From: Betaproteobacteria bacterium
GTDB taxonomy: Bacteria > Pseudomonadota > Gammaproteobacteria > Burkholderiales > Casimicrobiaceae
Assembly (NCBI GenBank): GCA_003153475.1
Contig: PLYT01000043.1
Span: 1-41,814 of the forward strand
DNA length: 41,814 bases
Direction of reading: 5' to 3'
The position numbers and the translations under genes are program-made. The notes beneath the pieces are model-generated. The model did no database searches, was not told where the DNA came from, and saw only the letters and a program-made list of their open reading frames with translations. Positions 32,728 through 39,348 of this stretch are shown here, piece after piece; the first letter of the stretch is position 1; every line of letters begins with the position of its first letter.

Positions 32728-34035
32728 ATGTTCGAATCGGTCCAGAAACGTGCGGCAGTCATCGCGGGCGGCGGTCTCAAGGTCCGCCGGCTTGTCGTCG
32801 GCTGCAGGAAGCTGCTGTCCGAGCGCGGCGAGGCGGCCGGCGTGTCGCTCGCCAAGATCACGCTGGACCTGTACCGGAACCTGGACAAGAAAGATCAGGC
32901 GCGATTCTTCGCGACGCTGCTCGCCGAGTTCTCGCCCGATCCGGCGCGGGTGCTGGCTGCGTCGAAGGCATACGCTGCGCAGCCGTCGGCCTCCACCCTG
33001 GCCCAGCTCAGCCTCGCCGCCGAGCCGCCGCGCCAGGAGTTGTTGCGGCGGCTGAACCGTGCCCCGGGAGGCACGGCGACGATCCTGCGCATGCGCGAGC
33101 GCCTGCTGGAATTGATCGACGAGCAGCCCGGGCTCGATGCCGTGGACTGGGATTTTCGTCACCTGCTGTCGTCGTGGTTCAATCCCGGCTTCCTGCAGAT
33201 CGTTCGCGTCGACTGGCACGCACCCGCCTATCTCCTGGAGCAGATCATCGTGCACGAAGCGGTGCATGAGATTCGCGGCTGGAGCGACCTGCGACGGCGG
33301 CTCGAGGCCGACCGTCGATGCTTCGCGTTCTTTCATCCGGCCCTGCCCGACGAGCCGCTTATTTTCGTCGAGGTGGCGCTGCTGGACCGCATGGCCGACG
33401 CGGTGCTGCCGGTGCTCGACGCGCAGTTCTCGTCGAGCGATACGAGCCAGGCGACGACAGCGGTCTTCTATTCGATAAGCAACTGCCAGCCGGGCCTGCG
33501 CGGCGTGTCGCTCGGCAACTTCCTGATCAAGAATGTAGTGGACGTGCTCTCCGGCGAGTTTCCGCGGCTCAAGGTGTTTTGTACGCTGTCGCCGGTTCCC
33601 GGTTTCGTGGCCTGGCTCGGCGCGCTGCTCAAGAAGGGTACGTTCGAGGAGCTCAAGACGGCGGCGCCGGCGTTGAACACCGTCGCCGCGAGACTCGGCG
33701 TCAACATCGCCAAGATCGCCAGCGACCCGGACTGCGTCGCGCGCCTAGCGCCGCTGAAAGAGCCGTTGATGCAGCTATGCGCCGTCTACTTGCTGCGTCG
33801 CCCCGACGCCGGCGAGCTGGCGCAGGATCCGGTGGCGAGGTTCCACCTCAACAACGGAGCAAGCCTCGAGCGGATCAACTGGCTGGCCGACACGTCCAGG
33901 AAGGGACTGCGGGAGTCGCTCGGCTTGATGGTCAATTATCTGTACGAGCCTCGGGCGATCGAGAGCAACCACGAGAAATTCGTCCGGGGCGAGTTCGTCG
34001 CCGCGCGGCGGGTGCGCGGCTCGGTGCCAAGTTAG
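32728..34035 (+). CDS. Malonyl-CoA decarboxylase
   Basis: 435 residues; converts malonyl-CoA to acetyl-CoA and CO2. The N-terminal helical domain (to about residue 130) includes LAKITLDLYRNLDKKDQARF. The GNAT-like catalytic part follows: DFRHLLSSWFNPGFLQIVRV with DWHAPAYLLEQII, HEAVHEIRGWSDLRRRLEAD, HPALPDEPLIFVEVAL, AVFYSISNCQPGLRGVSLGN near residue 245-265 (catalytic Ser region) and ARFHLNNGASLERINWLADT near residue 370 (catalytic His). Rhizobial MatA and human MCD are homologues. No peroxisomal or mitochondrial signal, as expected. It lies just after a TRAP operon on the same strand; no malonyl-CoA synthetase (MatB) gene is in the window. TTG 32698 would add ten residues; ATG 32728 is preferred. 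Confidence 0.95.
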   Translation: MFESVQKRAAVIAGGGLKVRRLVVGCRKLLSERGEAAGVSLAKITLDLYRNLDKKDQARFFATLLAEFSPDPARVLAASKAYAAQPSASTLAQLSLAAEPPRQELLRRLNRAPGGTATILRMRERLLELIDEQPGLDAVDWDFRHLLSSWFNPGFLQIVRVDWHAPAYLLEQIIVHEAVHEIRGWSDLRRRLEADRRCFAFFHPALPDEPLIFVEVALLDRMADAVLPVLDAQFSSSDTSQATTAVFYSISNCQPGLRGVSLGNFLIKNVVDVLSGEFPRLKVFCTLSPVPGFVAWLGALLKKGTFEELKTAAPALNTVAARLGVNIAKIASDPDCVARLAPLKEPLMQLCAVYLLRRPDAGELAQDPVARFHLNNGASLERINWLADTSRKGLRESLGLMVNYLYEPRAIESNHEKFVRGEFVAARRVRGSVPS

Positions 34036-34044
34036 GCGCCGTGC

Positions 34045-34096
34045 GCCTCGGCGCTGCTGGCGTACGCTGCCGCACAGACAGGGTTGACGCCGAGGC
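34045..34096. repeat. Inverted repeat GCCTCGGCG / CGCCGAGGC enclosing palindrome site 1
   Basis: Perfect 9-bp arms at 34045-34053 and 34088-34096. The 34-nt loop holds the palindrome at 34061-34076. Outer GTTAG (34031-34035, including the decarboxylase stop) can pair with CTAAC (34097-34101) across a bulge. It may end the decarboxylase transcript or act as a cruciform around the operator. Confidence 0.55.
34061..34076 (+). promoter_or_regulatory. CRP-geometry palindrome, site 1 (CGTACG-CTGC-CGCACA)
   Basis: One mismatch from TGTNCG-N4-CGNACA. It ends 49 nt before the ATG of the 88-residue gene at 34126 and reads on in the same trailing bases (GACA) as site 4. See sites at 35186, 35541 and 36156. 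Confidence 0.6.
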
Positions 34097-34125
34097 CTAA
34101 CCTGCAAAACAGGGGGCGAGTCGTG

Positions 34126-34392
34126 ATGCGTCAGCGGACCGATGATCGTAAGACGTTTGCAGCCAACGCCAAGACTCGCGCGGATGTCGTCCTGCGCGAT
34201 GCCGCAGCGGTGACCTCGTCCGATCCTCTCCGCCAGGTTTTCGAGCAAGCGGTGACCAGGGAAGTTGCGCACATGCTCGAGCGCGGAGCGGCCGCCCTCG
34301 CGATCACCGCATTCGAGAACGCTGCGGCCAAGATCCACCATGCCCTGTGTCCCCACGGCATGCGTCCGTGCGTGGCATGCGGGGACGAATAA
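34126..34392 (+). CDS. Small protein with C-terminal Cys cluster, unknown function
   Basis: 88 residues, soluble, mostly helical by composition: TFAANAKTRADVVLRDAAAV, DPLRQVFEQAVTREVAHMLE, ALAITAFENAAAKIHHALCP. It ends ALCPHGMRPCVACGDE, in which three Cys and a His could bind zinc or take part in redox. AGGGGGCGAG lies upstream of ATG 34126. First of the run of small genes; palindrome site 1 lies 49 nt upstream. Not recognised. Confidence 0.65.
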   Translation: MRQRTDDRKTFAANAKTRADVVLRDAAAVTSSDPLRQVFEQAVTREVAHMLERGAAALAITAFENAAAKIHHALCPHGMRPCVACGDE

Positions 34393-34471
34393 CCGTCGAG
34401 GCGGATGTACGGTTTACGGTTGCCGGCCCTGAAGAACGTTTCGGGCGGACGGCTCTTACGGAGTGAATGGC

Positions 34472-34774
34472 ATGTCAGTCGATGGTGAAATGTTTACCCA
34501 GGTGTCGCCGGCGACGGAGGCGCTATCCGGTCGAATCGCCCGGCGCAAAGTGAGGCAGCCGCGGCCGCTCATGAAGCCGCAAGTACTCTGCACTCCCTGC
34601 AGAAATATGATCGGCGCGTTCGTTGCCAATGAGCCGCACGTAGGGCTGACCAACTGCGTCTTCGACGTCCCGGTGCGGGACGATCTCGAGTACTACGGAT
34701 GTCGGGTGTGCAGCACGAGGCTGGTGCGCGATAAGAAGAGCCATGATTTCGGCGTGCGCTGGCGGCTGATCTGA
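34472..34774 (+). CDS. Small CxxC protein, possible zinc ribbon, unknown function
   Basis: 100 residues, basic. Two Cys pairs: KPQVLCTPCRNMIGAFVAN and LEYYGCRVCSTRLVRDKK, spaced about 37 residues apart, giving a CxxC...CxxC pattern typical of zinc ribbons. GGAG 8 nt upstream of ATG 34472 (TACGGAGTGAATGGC); an in-frame GTG at 34463 is also possible. A half palindrome (TGTACG, 34406-34411) lies 61 nt upstream. Function unknown. Confidence 0.65.
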   Translation: MSVDGEMFTQVSPATEALSGRIARRKVRQPRPLMKPQVLCTPCRNMIGAFVANEPHVGLTNCVFDVPVRDDLEYYGCRVCSTRLVRDKKSHDFGVRWRLI

Positions 34775-34798
34775 TCGGCCGGCAATTTCCTGTCGTCC

Positions 34799-35125
34799 CT
34801 AATCGGCGGGCCCGTCTGTCGCGCCGAGTTCATGCGAGCCACGATCGGCGTGGGTGAGCGGACGATCTTCGCATTTTGAATCCGTCTCGTGTGCGGCGTC
34901 GACTTCGTCCTCCCGCACCATGACGCAATTCGCGGCAGGCCACCCGTTCAGGGAATGAGACCGGTCCATCGTTACGCGCAGCTCCGCGATCCTGATGCCA
35001 TGGCGGGTCTCGATTTCGTTGATGATGCTGGTCAGTACCGTCCCAGCCGTCTCGCACAACTCTCGTTCAGCCTTCGTGTAGCGCGTAAAGGCTTTTCCAT
35101 CCGCGCCCGTACTTTCCTCTGTCAA
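34799..35125 (-). CDS. Hypothetical soluble protein
   Basis: 108 residues if it begins at TTG 35125. Middle part has a regular alpha/beta look: ELCETAGTVLTSIINEIETR, GIRIAELRVTMDRSHSLNGW then PAANCVMVREDEVDA; the ends are polar. No signal peptide or helix anchors. No ATG occurs before residue 53, and the TTG has no clear ribosome site, so the start is weak. Palindrome site 2 lies 60 nt upstream in the gene's own direction, which supports a real gene. Not recognised. Confidence 0.55.
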   Translation of the reverse strand: MTEESTGADGKAFTRYTKAERELCETAGTVLTSIINEIETRHGIRIAELRVTMDRSHSLNGWPAANCVMVREDEVDAAHETDSKCEDRPLTHADRGSHELGATDGPAD

Positions 35126-35185
35126 GAAACATCTGCAAGCAGATCGCCTGCGCTTGCAGCTTGAGCGCGTAACGGGATGTCCCTC

Positions 35186-35201
35186 TGTGCGCTACCGCAC
35201 A
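35186..35201 (-). promoter_or_regulatory. CRP-geometry palindrome, site 2 (TGTGCG-GTAG-CGCACA)
   Basis: A perfect 6-4-6 palindrome on the minus strand, 60 nt before the TTG of the gene at 34799-35125 and 15 nt after the stop of the next upstream gene. Trailing bases GAGGGACA resemble those after sites 1 and 4. Confidence 0.65.
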
Positions 35202-35215
35202 CGCTGACGAATTCC

Positions 35216-35452
35216 CTACGCCGCAAGAGCTGCGTCTACCGTGTGTGCGCGCCGAGCCTTGGCGGTAACGATGGCCTGCAGCGCGATTCCGAAGCAGAGG
35301 ATGAGAGGTCCTCCGAAAGCCAGGAGCGTCCGGCCATCAGCGGGGTCAGCCCCCGTCAACGCGAACACGGGCACGACGATTGAGACGCCGAGCAAGATAC
35401 CTGTGATGAAACTGCCCGCTGCCCGAAAACTTGCCAAGGTTTTTTTCATCAT
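35216..35452 (-). CDS. Small inner-membrane protein with two helices, unknown function
   Basis: 78 residues: MMKKTLASFRAAG, helix SFITGILLGVSIVVPVFAL, a short DPADGRTLLA loop, helix FGGPLILCFGIALQAIVT, and a basic tail AKARRAH. Reads like a two-pass membrane protein. GGAG lies just upstream of the double ATG (35452/35449). Palindrome site 3 lies 88 nt upstream. Not recognised. Confidence 0.72.
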   Translation of the reverse strand: MMKKTLASFRAAGSFITGILLGVSIVVPVFALTGADPADGRTLLAFGGPLILCFGIALQAIVTAKARRAHTVDAALAA

Positions 35453-35467
35453 TCACTCCAGTTGCAA

Positions 35468-35585
35468 CAATGATCGCGACCTGCCTCAAGACAGTCCGTG
35501 CGGTGACTCGCTTACCATGAAACAAAGTCACTGTCCGCTATGTGTGCCACCGCATAGACCCTAGGCGACGGATTCGCGATCATTG
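35468..35585. repeat. Perfect 12-bp inverted repeat CAATGATCGCGA / TCGCGATCATTG
   Basis: Arms at 35468-35479 and 35574-35585, 94 bp apart, in the divergent region between the two-helix membrane gene (minus) and the YXWGXW gene (plus). Palindrome site 3 lies between the arms. Could be paired regulator sites, a DNA loop, or the ends of a small degenerate element; no transposase or target duplication is seen. The rest of 35453-35747 holds a half-site TGTTCG at 35679-35684 and nothing else I can name. Confidence 0.75.
35541..35556 (-). promoter_or_regulatory. CRP-geometry palindrome, site 3 (TATGCG-GTGG-CACACA)
   Basis: One mismatch in each half from TGTNCG-N4-CGNACA. Lies 88 nt upstream of ATG 35452 in that gene's direction, within the 12-bp inverted repeat. 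Confidence 0.5.
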
Positions 35586-35747
35586 ACTTGTGAACGTCGC
35601 GCTTACCGGCTAGGCGGGTTGGCCGAAGTTTGTGGGTTTCGTCCGCCGAATTCGTATCGGTAAAACCTGGCGGTTCAGTGTTCGGTCGATTGGCAGCTGT
35701 CGGCTGACATTGAAATCCTGCGATCCCGATCACACCAAGGAGTCTTG

Positions 35748-36065
35748 ATGAACATTCGTAGAACCGCTTTGGCAGTTGCAATTGCCGCGACCTTCGCCGC
35801 TCCGCTGGCGGCGCATGCGGCGAACTTCAGCGTCGACGTCAATGTCGCGCCGCCGGCTCCCGTATACGAGCAGATGCCCGCTCGTGCGGGTTACATCGTT
35901 ACGCCGGGCTACTACCGGTATGACTCTGACCGTCACGAGCACGTCTGGGTCAAGGGCAACTACCAGGCCGAGCGGCACGGCGAGCACTACGTCGCGTCCG
36001 CATGGAGCAAGAAGGACGACGGTGGCTTCCATTTCAACGAGGGACGCTGGGAACATGACAAATAA
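35748..36065 (+). CDS. YXWGXW-repeat family secreted protein
   Basis: 105 residues. Signal peptide TALAVAIAATFAAPLAAHAA, then a small beta-rich domain: VDVNVAPPAPVYEQMPAR, AGYIVTPGYYRYDSDRHEHV with WVKGNYQAERHGEHYVAS, and WSKKDDGGFHFNEGRWEHDK. The W-V/x-G-x-Y and G-x-W spacing places it with the YXWGXW/BPSS-type periplasmic proteins, which are stress induced in some Betaproteobacteria; function unknown. AAGGAGT 5 nt upstream of ATG 35748. A clear terminator follows the stop. A half palindrome lies 63 nt upstream. Confidence 0.85.
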   Translation: MNIRRTALAVAIAATFAAPLAAHAANFSVDVNVAPPAPVYEQMPARAGYIVTPGYYRYDSDRHEHVWVKGNYQAERHGEHYVASAWSKKDDGGFHFNEGRWEHDK

Positions 36066-36087
36066 CAGACTTGCCGCACAACATCAC

Positions 36088-36112
36088 GGCGCCTGTGGGC
36101 GCCTTTTTTTTT
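36088..36112 (+). terminator. Rho-independent terminator of the YXWGXW gene
   Basis: GGCGCC-tgtg-GGCGCC followed by nine T. Starts 23 nt after the stop codon. Textbook form; each arm is also self-complementary. Confidence 0.92.
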
Positions 36113-36155
36113 GCTGGGGCAGCTCACCGGAGCGACAGGAATACGCCGAGACTGG

Positions 36156-36171
36156 TGTTCGCTGCCGAACA
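36156..36171 (+). promoter_or_regulatory. CRP-geometry palindrome, site 4 (TGTTCG-CTGC-CGAACA)
   Basis: Perfect 6-4-6 halves, 78 nt upstream of the lmo0937-type gene and just after the upstream terminator, so it belongs to this gene. Trailing bases GACA as at site 1. Confidence 0.68.
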
Positions 36172-36249
36172 GACAACGAAAGGGATGCCGATCAAGCTGC
36201 AACTGGTCCTCCGACCACCGAAAAATCAAATTACGAAAAGGTGCATTCC

Positions 36250-36399
36250 ATGCTTTATACGATTGCCGTTGTCTTGCTCGTGTTGTGGCTTCTTGGGCTC
36301 GTTACCTCCTACACCCTGGGTGGCTTTATTCACATTCTGCTCGTCATCGCTCTCATCATGATCGTGGTCAACCTGCTCAGCGGGCGGCGTGCGTTGTAA
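36250..36399 (+). CDS. lmo0937-family small membrane protein
   Basis: 49 residues: MLYTIAVVLLVLWLLGLVTS then YTLGGFIHILLVIALIMIVV and NLLSGRRAL. Two membrane helices joined by TLGGFIH, exactly the lmo0937/DUF5670 pattern. These tiny proteins are widespread, often stress-induced, with no known activity. AAAAGG upstream of ATG 36250. It has palindrome site 4 and is followed 21 nt later by a small Pro-rich frame. Confidence 0.88.
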   Translation: MLYTIAVVLLVLWLLGLVTSYTLGGFIHILLVIALIMIVVNLLSGRRAL

Positions 36400-36420
36400 C
36401 GCTTGCTCGATCGCGCTGAT

Positions 36421-36609
36421 ATGAAGACGGGCAAACCGGCTGCAAAACCTGATGCGGCGCACGGATCGGCGGCCGTCGATCCTAACCTCGGCCACCATCC
36501 TCCCGCGCCCTCGGCGCCGGACCCGGAGCCGGCGCCAAAGGCCACGCTCAGCCGCGCGCGCGTGCGCGAATCAACGAGCACGGCCGTGGACGAAACCCGA
36601 AATAACTGA
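36421..36609 (+). CDS. Possible 62-residue Pro/Ala-rich peptide
   Basis: MKTGKPAAKPDAAHGSAAVD then PNLGHHPPAPSAPDPEPAPK and a basic end. Low complexity, likely disordered and soluble. Ribosome site weak. Position 21 nt after the lmo0937-type gene fits a second gene of the same transcript. Could also be non-coding. Confidence 0.4.
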   Translation: MKTGKPAAKPDAAHGSAAVDPNLGHHPPAPSAPDPEPAPKATLSRARVRESTSTAVDETRNN

Positions 36610-36637
36610 ACTTCCGAGGGGCACAGCGCCGGCTAGG

Positions 36638-37411
36638 TTACATCTGCTTGAACAGATGATTGAAGGTGCGGCTGACTTCGAGTTTTTCGCCGCTGCCCTT
36701 CACATGCACGATCTGGCGGCCGCGGAAGTCGCGGCTGACCTGCTCGACCGCATCGACGCGAACCACGATGGCGCGGTGGATTTGCCAGAATTCGTCCGGG
36801 TCCAGTTCATCGATCAGCTCCTTGATCGGCTTGCGGATCAGGGCCTCGAAACCCCGCGTCTGCACTCGCGTGTATTTGTCCTCGGCGCGGAAGAACAGGA
36901 TGTCGCCGGTGGGGATCATCCGTATGCTGGCGCCGACGCTGGCCTGTATCCAGCGCATGTATTCGCGCGGCTTGATGCCGCCGGCGCCGATTCGCTGCGA
37001 TAGCTGCACCAGCAGCTCGTTCATCGGATCGGGCGCCTGCTTGAGCCGCGCGCGCAAGCGCTCGCAGGTCAGCGCCACCCGCTCCGGCTCCGCCGGCTTC
37101 AGCAAATAATCGACGGCGCCGTGCTCGAAGGCGCGGATTGCGTATTCGTCATGCGCAGTGACGAAGACGACGTGCACCTTGCCGGCCAGCGCCTGGGCCG
37201 CTTCGATGCCGTCCATGCCCGGCATGCTGATATCGAGAAAGACGATGTCAGGCTCCAGGCTCCGCACCATCGCGACGGCCTCGCGTCCGTTGCTGGCCTC
37301 GCCGACGATCATGAGCTCGGGCCACGCTTCCTTCAGGCGGTCGATGATCTGCTCACGCATCAGGCGTTCGTCGTCGGCAACGACAGCGGAGGGAGCGGGC
37401 AGGACCGGCAT
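36638..37411 (-). CDS. LytTR-family response regulator
   Basis: 257 residues. Receiver domain (residues 8-125) with acidic pair D13/D14, phosphorylated Asp D60 in DIVFLDISMPGMDG, the Thr in VVFVTAHDEY and Lys in DYLLKPAE. LytTR DNA-binding domain from about 155: IPTGDILFFRAEDKYTRVQT with RGFEALIRKPIKELIDEL, FWQIHRAIVVRVDAVEQVSR and LEVSRTFNHLFKQM. Such regulators (AlgR, YehT, LytR) bind direct-repeat sites. It is 15 nt downstream of its kinase gene, same operon. Targets unknown. Confidence 0.94.
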   Translation of the reverse strand: MPVLPAPSAVVADDERLMREQIIDRLKEAWPELMIVGEASNGREAVAMVRSLEPDIVFLDISMPGMDGIEAAQALAGKVHVVFVTAHDEYAIRAFEHGAVDYLLKPAEPERVALTCERLRARLKQAPDPMNELLVQLSQRIGAGGIKPREYMRWIQASVGASIRMIPTGDILFFRAEDKYTRVQTRGFEALIRKPIKELIDELDPDEFWQIHRAIVVRVDAVEQVSRDFRGRQIVHVKGSGEKLEVSRTFNHLFKQM

Positions 37412-37426
37412 GCTGGAAGTCGTCGA

Positions 37427-38389
37427 TCAGGCTGGCGGCGCGCTTGGGGCGATTTCGTAGGGCACTTTGATGGTGGCGCAAGTGCCGCCTGCGGGCGGCA
37501 CGGTGATGATCAACTCGGCCCGGCCGTTGTACAAAGCCTGCAACCGTTCGCGGATATTGGCCAGTCCCACGCCGGCTTCGGCTTTGGGCATGAAACCCAT
37601 GCCGGTGTCGAGCACATGGACGGCCAGCCGGCCATCGGCGACCTCGGCGCCGATCTCGATCCTGCCCCCTTCGGGCTTGGGCTCCAGACCATGCTTGATG
37701 GCGTTCTCGACCAGCGTTTGCAACATCATCGATGGAAAAACCGCGGATTTCAAGCCTTCCGGAACGTTGACCACCGACTGCAGGCGTCCCTCCATCCGCA
37801 CCGCCATGATTTCCAGGAAAGCAGTGCAGAGGTTGATCTGCTGACCCAGCGAGGGCCGGCTTCCGTCGCGCATCTGCGGCATGGCCGAGCGCAGGTAACG
37901 GATCAGGCTCTGTTGCATCTTCGAGGCACGCGGCGGGTCGGTCTGGATGAGTTGGTCGATGCTGGCAAGCGTATTGAAGAGGAAATGGGGCTCGATCTGG
38001 GCCTGCAGCGCTTCCATGCGCGCTTCCACCACGGTGCGCTCGAGCTGCTCGGTTTCGGCCCGCTTGGTGGCCGCGCTGGCGGTCAGGTCGGCTCGGCGCT
38101 TGCCGCCCGCCACCACCTTGATGATGAACGAGGCGACGATGAGCAAGAAGAACAGGTTGGGGGTGCTACCGACGCGGTGGCCGGCGTTACCGATTGAGCT
38201 CAACATGGCGGCCAGGATCAGCCCCAGGAATGAAACGAGCAGCAGCTTCTTCCACGACACCACCGCCAGCCAATCGAAAAAGCGCCACCACACGACGACA
38301 ATGCCGTCGCCGACGTCGCGCAAGGTTCCCTTGTTCGGCGGTCGCTCCGTGGTGGGACCGCTCCTGTCACTGCGTTGGTCGGAATTCAT
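37427..38389 (-). CDS. LytS/YehU-type sensor histidine kinase
   Basis: 320 residues. Two N-terminal membrane helices (LLLVSFLGLILAAMLSSIG and NLFFLLIVASFIIKVV) with almost no periplasmic part, so it probably senses something in the membrane. His_kinase domain with phosphorylated H135 in QAQIEPHFLFNTLASIDQLI; ATPase domain with TLVENAIKHGLEPKP (N box), VLDTGMGFMP (G1) and GVGLANIRERLQALY (G2). Partner of the LytTR regulator just downstream. No strong ribosome site precedes ATG 38389. Confidence 0.93.
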   Translation of the reverse strand: MNSDQRSDRSGPTTERPPNKGTLRDVGDGIVVVWWRFFDWLAVVSWKKLLLVSFLGLILAAMLSSIGNAGHRVGSTPNLFFLLIVASFIIKVVAGGKRRADLTASAATKRAETEQLERTVVEARMEALQAQIEPHFLFNTLASIDQLIQTDPPRASKMQQSLIRYLRSAMPQMRDGSRPSLGQQINLCTAFLEIMAVRMEGRLQSVVNVPEGLKSAVFPSMMLQTLVENAIKHGLEPKPEGGRIEIGAEVADGRLAVHVLDTGMGFMPKAEAGVGLANIRERLQALYNGRAELIITVPPAGGTCATIKVPYEIAPSAPPA

Positions 38390-38545
38390 CTAATGGGCCG
38401 GTCGTCTCTGGTCGTCACCCGCCAAGAGTACGGGAAGGGGTCGCGGGGCTCCAGCGCAACGAGACACAATGCGCCCCGGAGGGGACGGAATGCAGAAAAG
38501 CCCCCTTGCGAGGCCGGTTGATATGACACCTGTGCGCCGGGCAAC

Positions 38546-38590
38546 GGTTCGTTCGGCGGCGAACCATCAGGCCGGGACGCTTTCTATAAT
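38546..38590 (+). promoter_or_regulatory. TATAAT promoter with dyad GGTTCG-N8-CGAACC in place of the -35
   Basis: Consensus -10 at 38585-38590, no recognisable -35. A perfect 6-bp dyad (38546-38565) is centred near -41.5 from the expected start at about 38597, the place of a class II activator. ATG of the ABM gene is 60 nt downstream of the -10. The spacing differs from the 6-4-6 palindromes near 34-36 kb. Confidence 0.5.
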
Positions 38591-38649
38591 GTCGTTGTTG
38601 CCAGCCCATGCCCACGCGGCACCACCGATCATCCGACCGCGAGCTCTCG

Positions 38650-39336
38650 ATGTTTTGCGTGCTGTTCGAAGTCCGTCCGAAAGCCGACCGGTGGGATGCC
38701 TACCTCGGCTACGCCAAGATGCTCCGCCCGGAACTAGAGAAGGTGGATGGATTTGTCGACAACATCCGATACCGCAGTCTCACGCGGGAGGGCTGGATAC
38801 TTTCGCTTTCGGGCTGGCGCGATGAAAAGGCGCTGGTCCGCTGGCGCACGCAGGCAATGCACCATGGCGTGCAGGAAAAGGGTCGCTCCGAGGTTTTTCT
38901 CGACTACCACTTGAGAGTCGGTCAGGTGACCAAAGACACGCGGCTCCCCGCCGGCCATACGCTGCACGAACAGCGAATGGACGAAACGCAGACGGGCGCG
39001 GCGACCACGGTGACGCTGATCGACGCCAGGCGGCCGCCCGAGCGCGTCAACGACGCCGGTCCCGATGCCGTCGCGCAATCGCTGGGGCTCGCGCCAAACG
39101 CCTCGGGCCTCGTCACTTGGGATGTGTTCGACGCCGTCCTGACGCCGGGCGACGTCATGCTGCTCTTGTCCTGGCGTGATCAAGCCACCGCCGAAGCTTT
39201 CGAGGATGCCGCGTCATTGAACGACGGTGCAAGGCTTCGCCGCATCCGCGTGGTCCGCGATTACGGCATGTTCGACCGGCGCGAAGCGCCGCAATACTAT
39301 CCGGAGGCCGTGCGATCGCACGCCGATCGCGCGTGA
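38650..39336 (+). CDS. Antibiotic biosynthesis monooxygenase (ABM)-domain protein
   Basis: 228 residues with two ferredoxin-like parts. The first is a clear ABM domain: MFCVLFEVRPKADRWDAYLG, YAKMLRPELEKVDGFVDNIR and WILSLSGWRDEKALVRWRTQ with AMHHGVQEKGRSEVF. The second half (ATTVTLIDARRPPERVN, TWDVFDAVLTPGDVMLLLSW with RDQATAEAFED) is a weaker repeat of the same fold. ABM proteins include heme-degrading and quinone-forming enzymes; many only bind small molecules. ATG 38650 fits the family N-terminus; ATG 38608 would add 14 residues. Convergent with the Crp/Fnr gene (12 nt between stops). Confidence 0.88.
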   Translation: MFCVLFEVRPKADRWDAYLGYAKMLRPELEKVDGFVDNIRYRSLTREGWILSLSGWRDEKALVRWRTQAMHHGVQEKGRSEVFLDYHLRVGQVTKDTRLPAGHTLHEQRMDETQTGAATTVTLIDARRPPERVNDAGPDAVAQSLGLAPNASGLVTWDVFDAVLTPGDVMLLLSWRDQATAEAFEDAASLNDGARLRRIRVVRDYGMFDRREAPQYYPEAVRSHADRA

Positions 39337-39348
39337 CCGCCGGGCCCG

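Noticed and set aside
35512..35781. An 89-codon minus-strand frame in the divergent gap
   Set aside because: It crosses the promoter region and start of the YXWGXW gene, has mixed composition, and contains the palindrome and inverted repeat; better explained as regulatory DNA.
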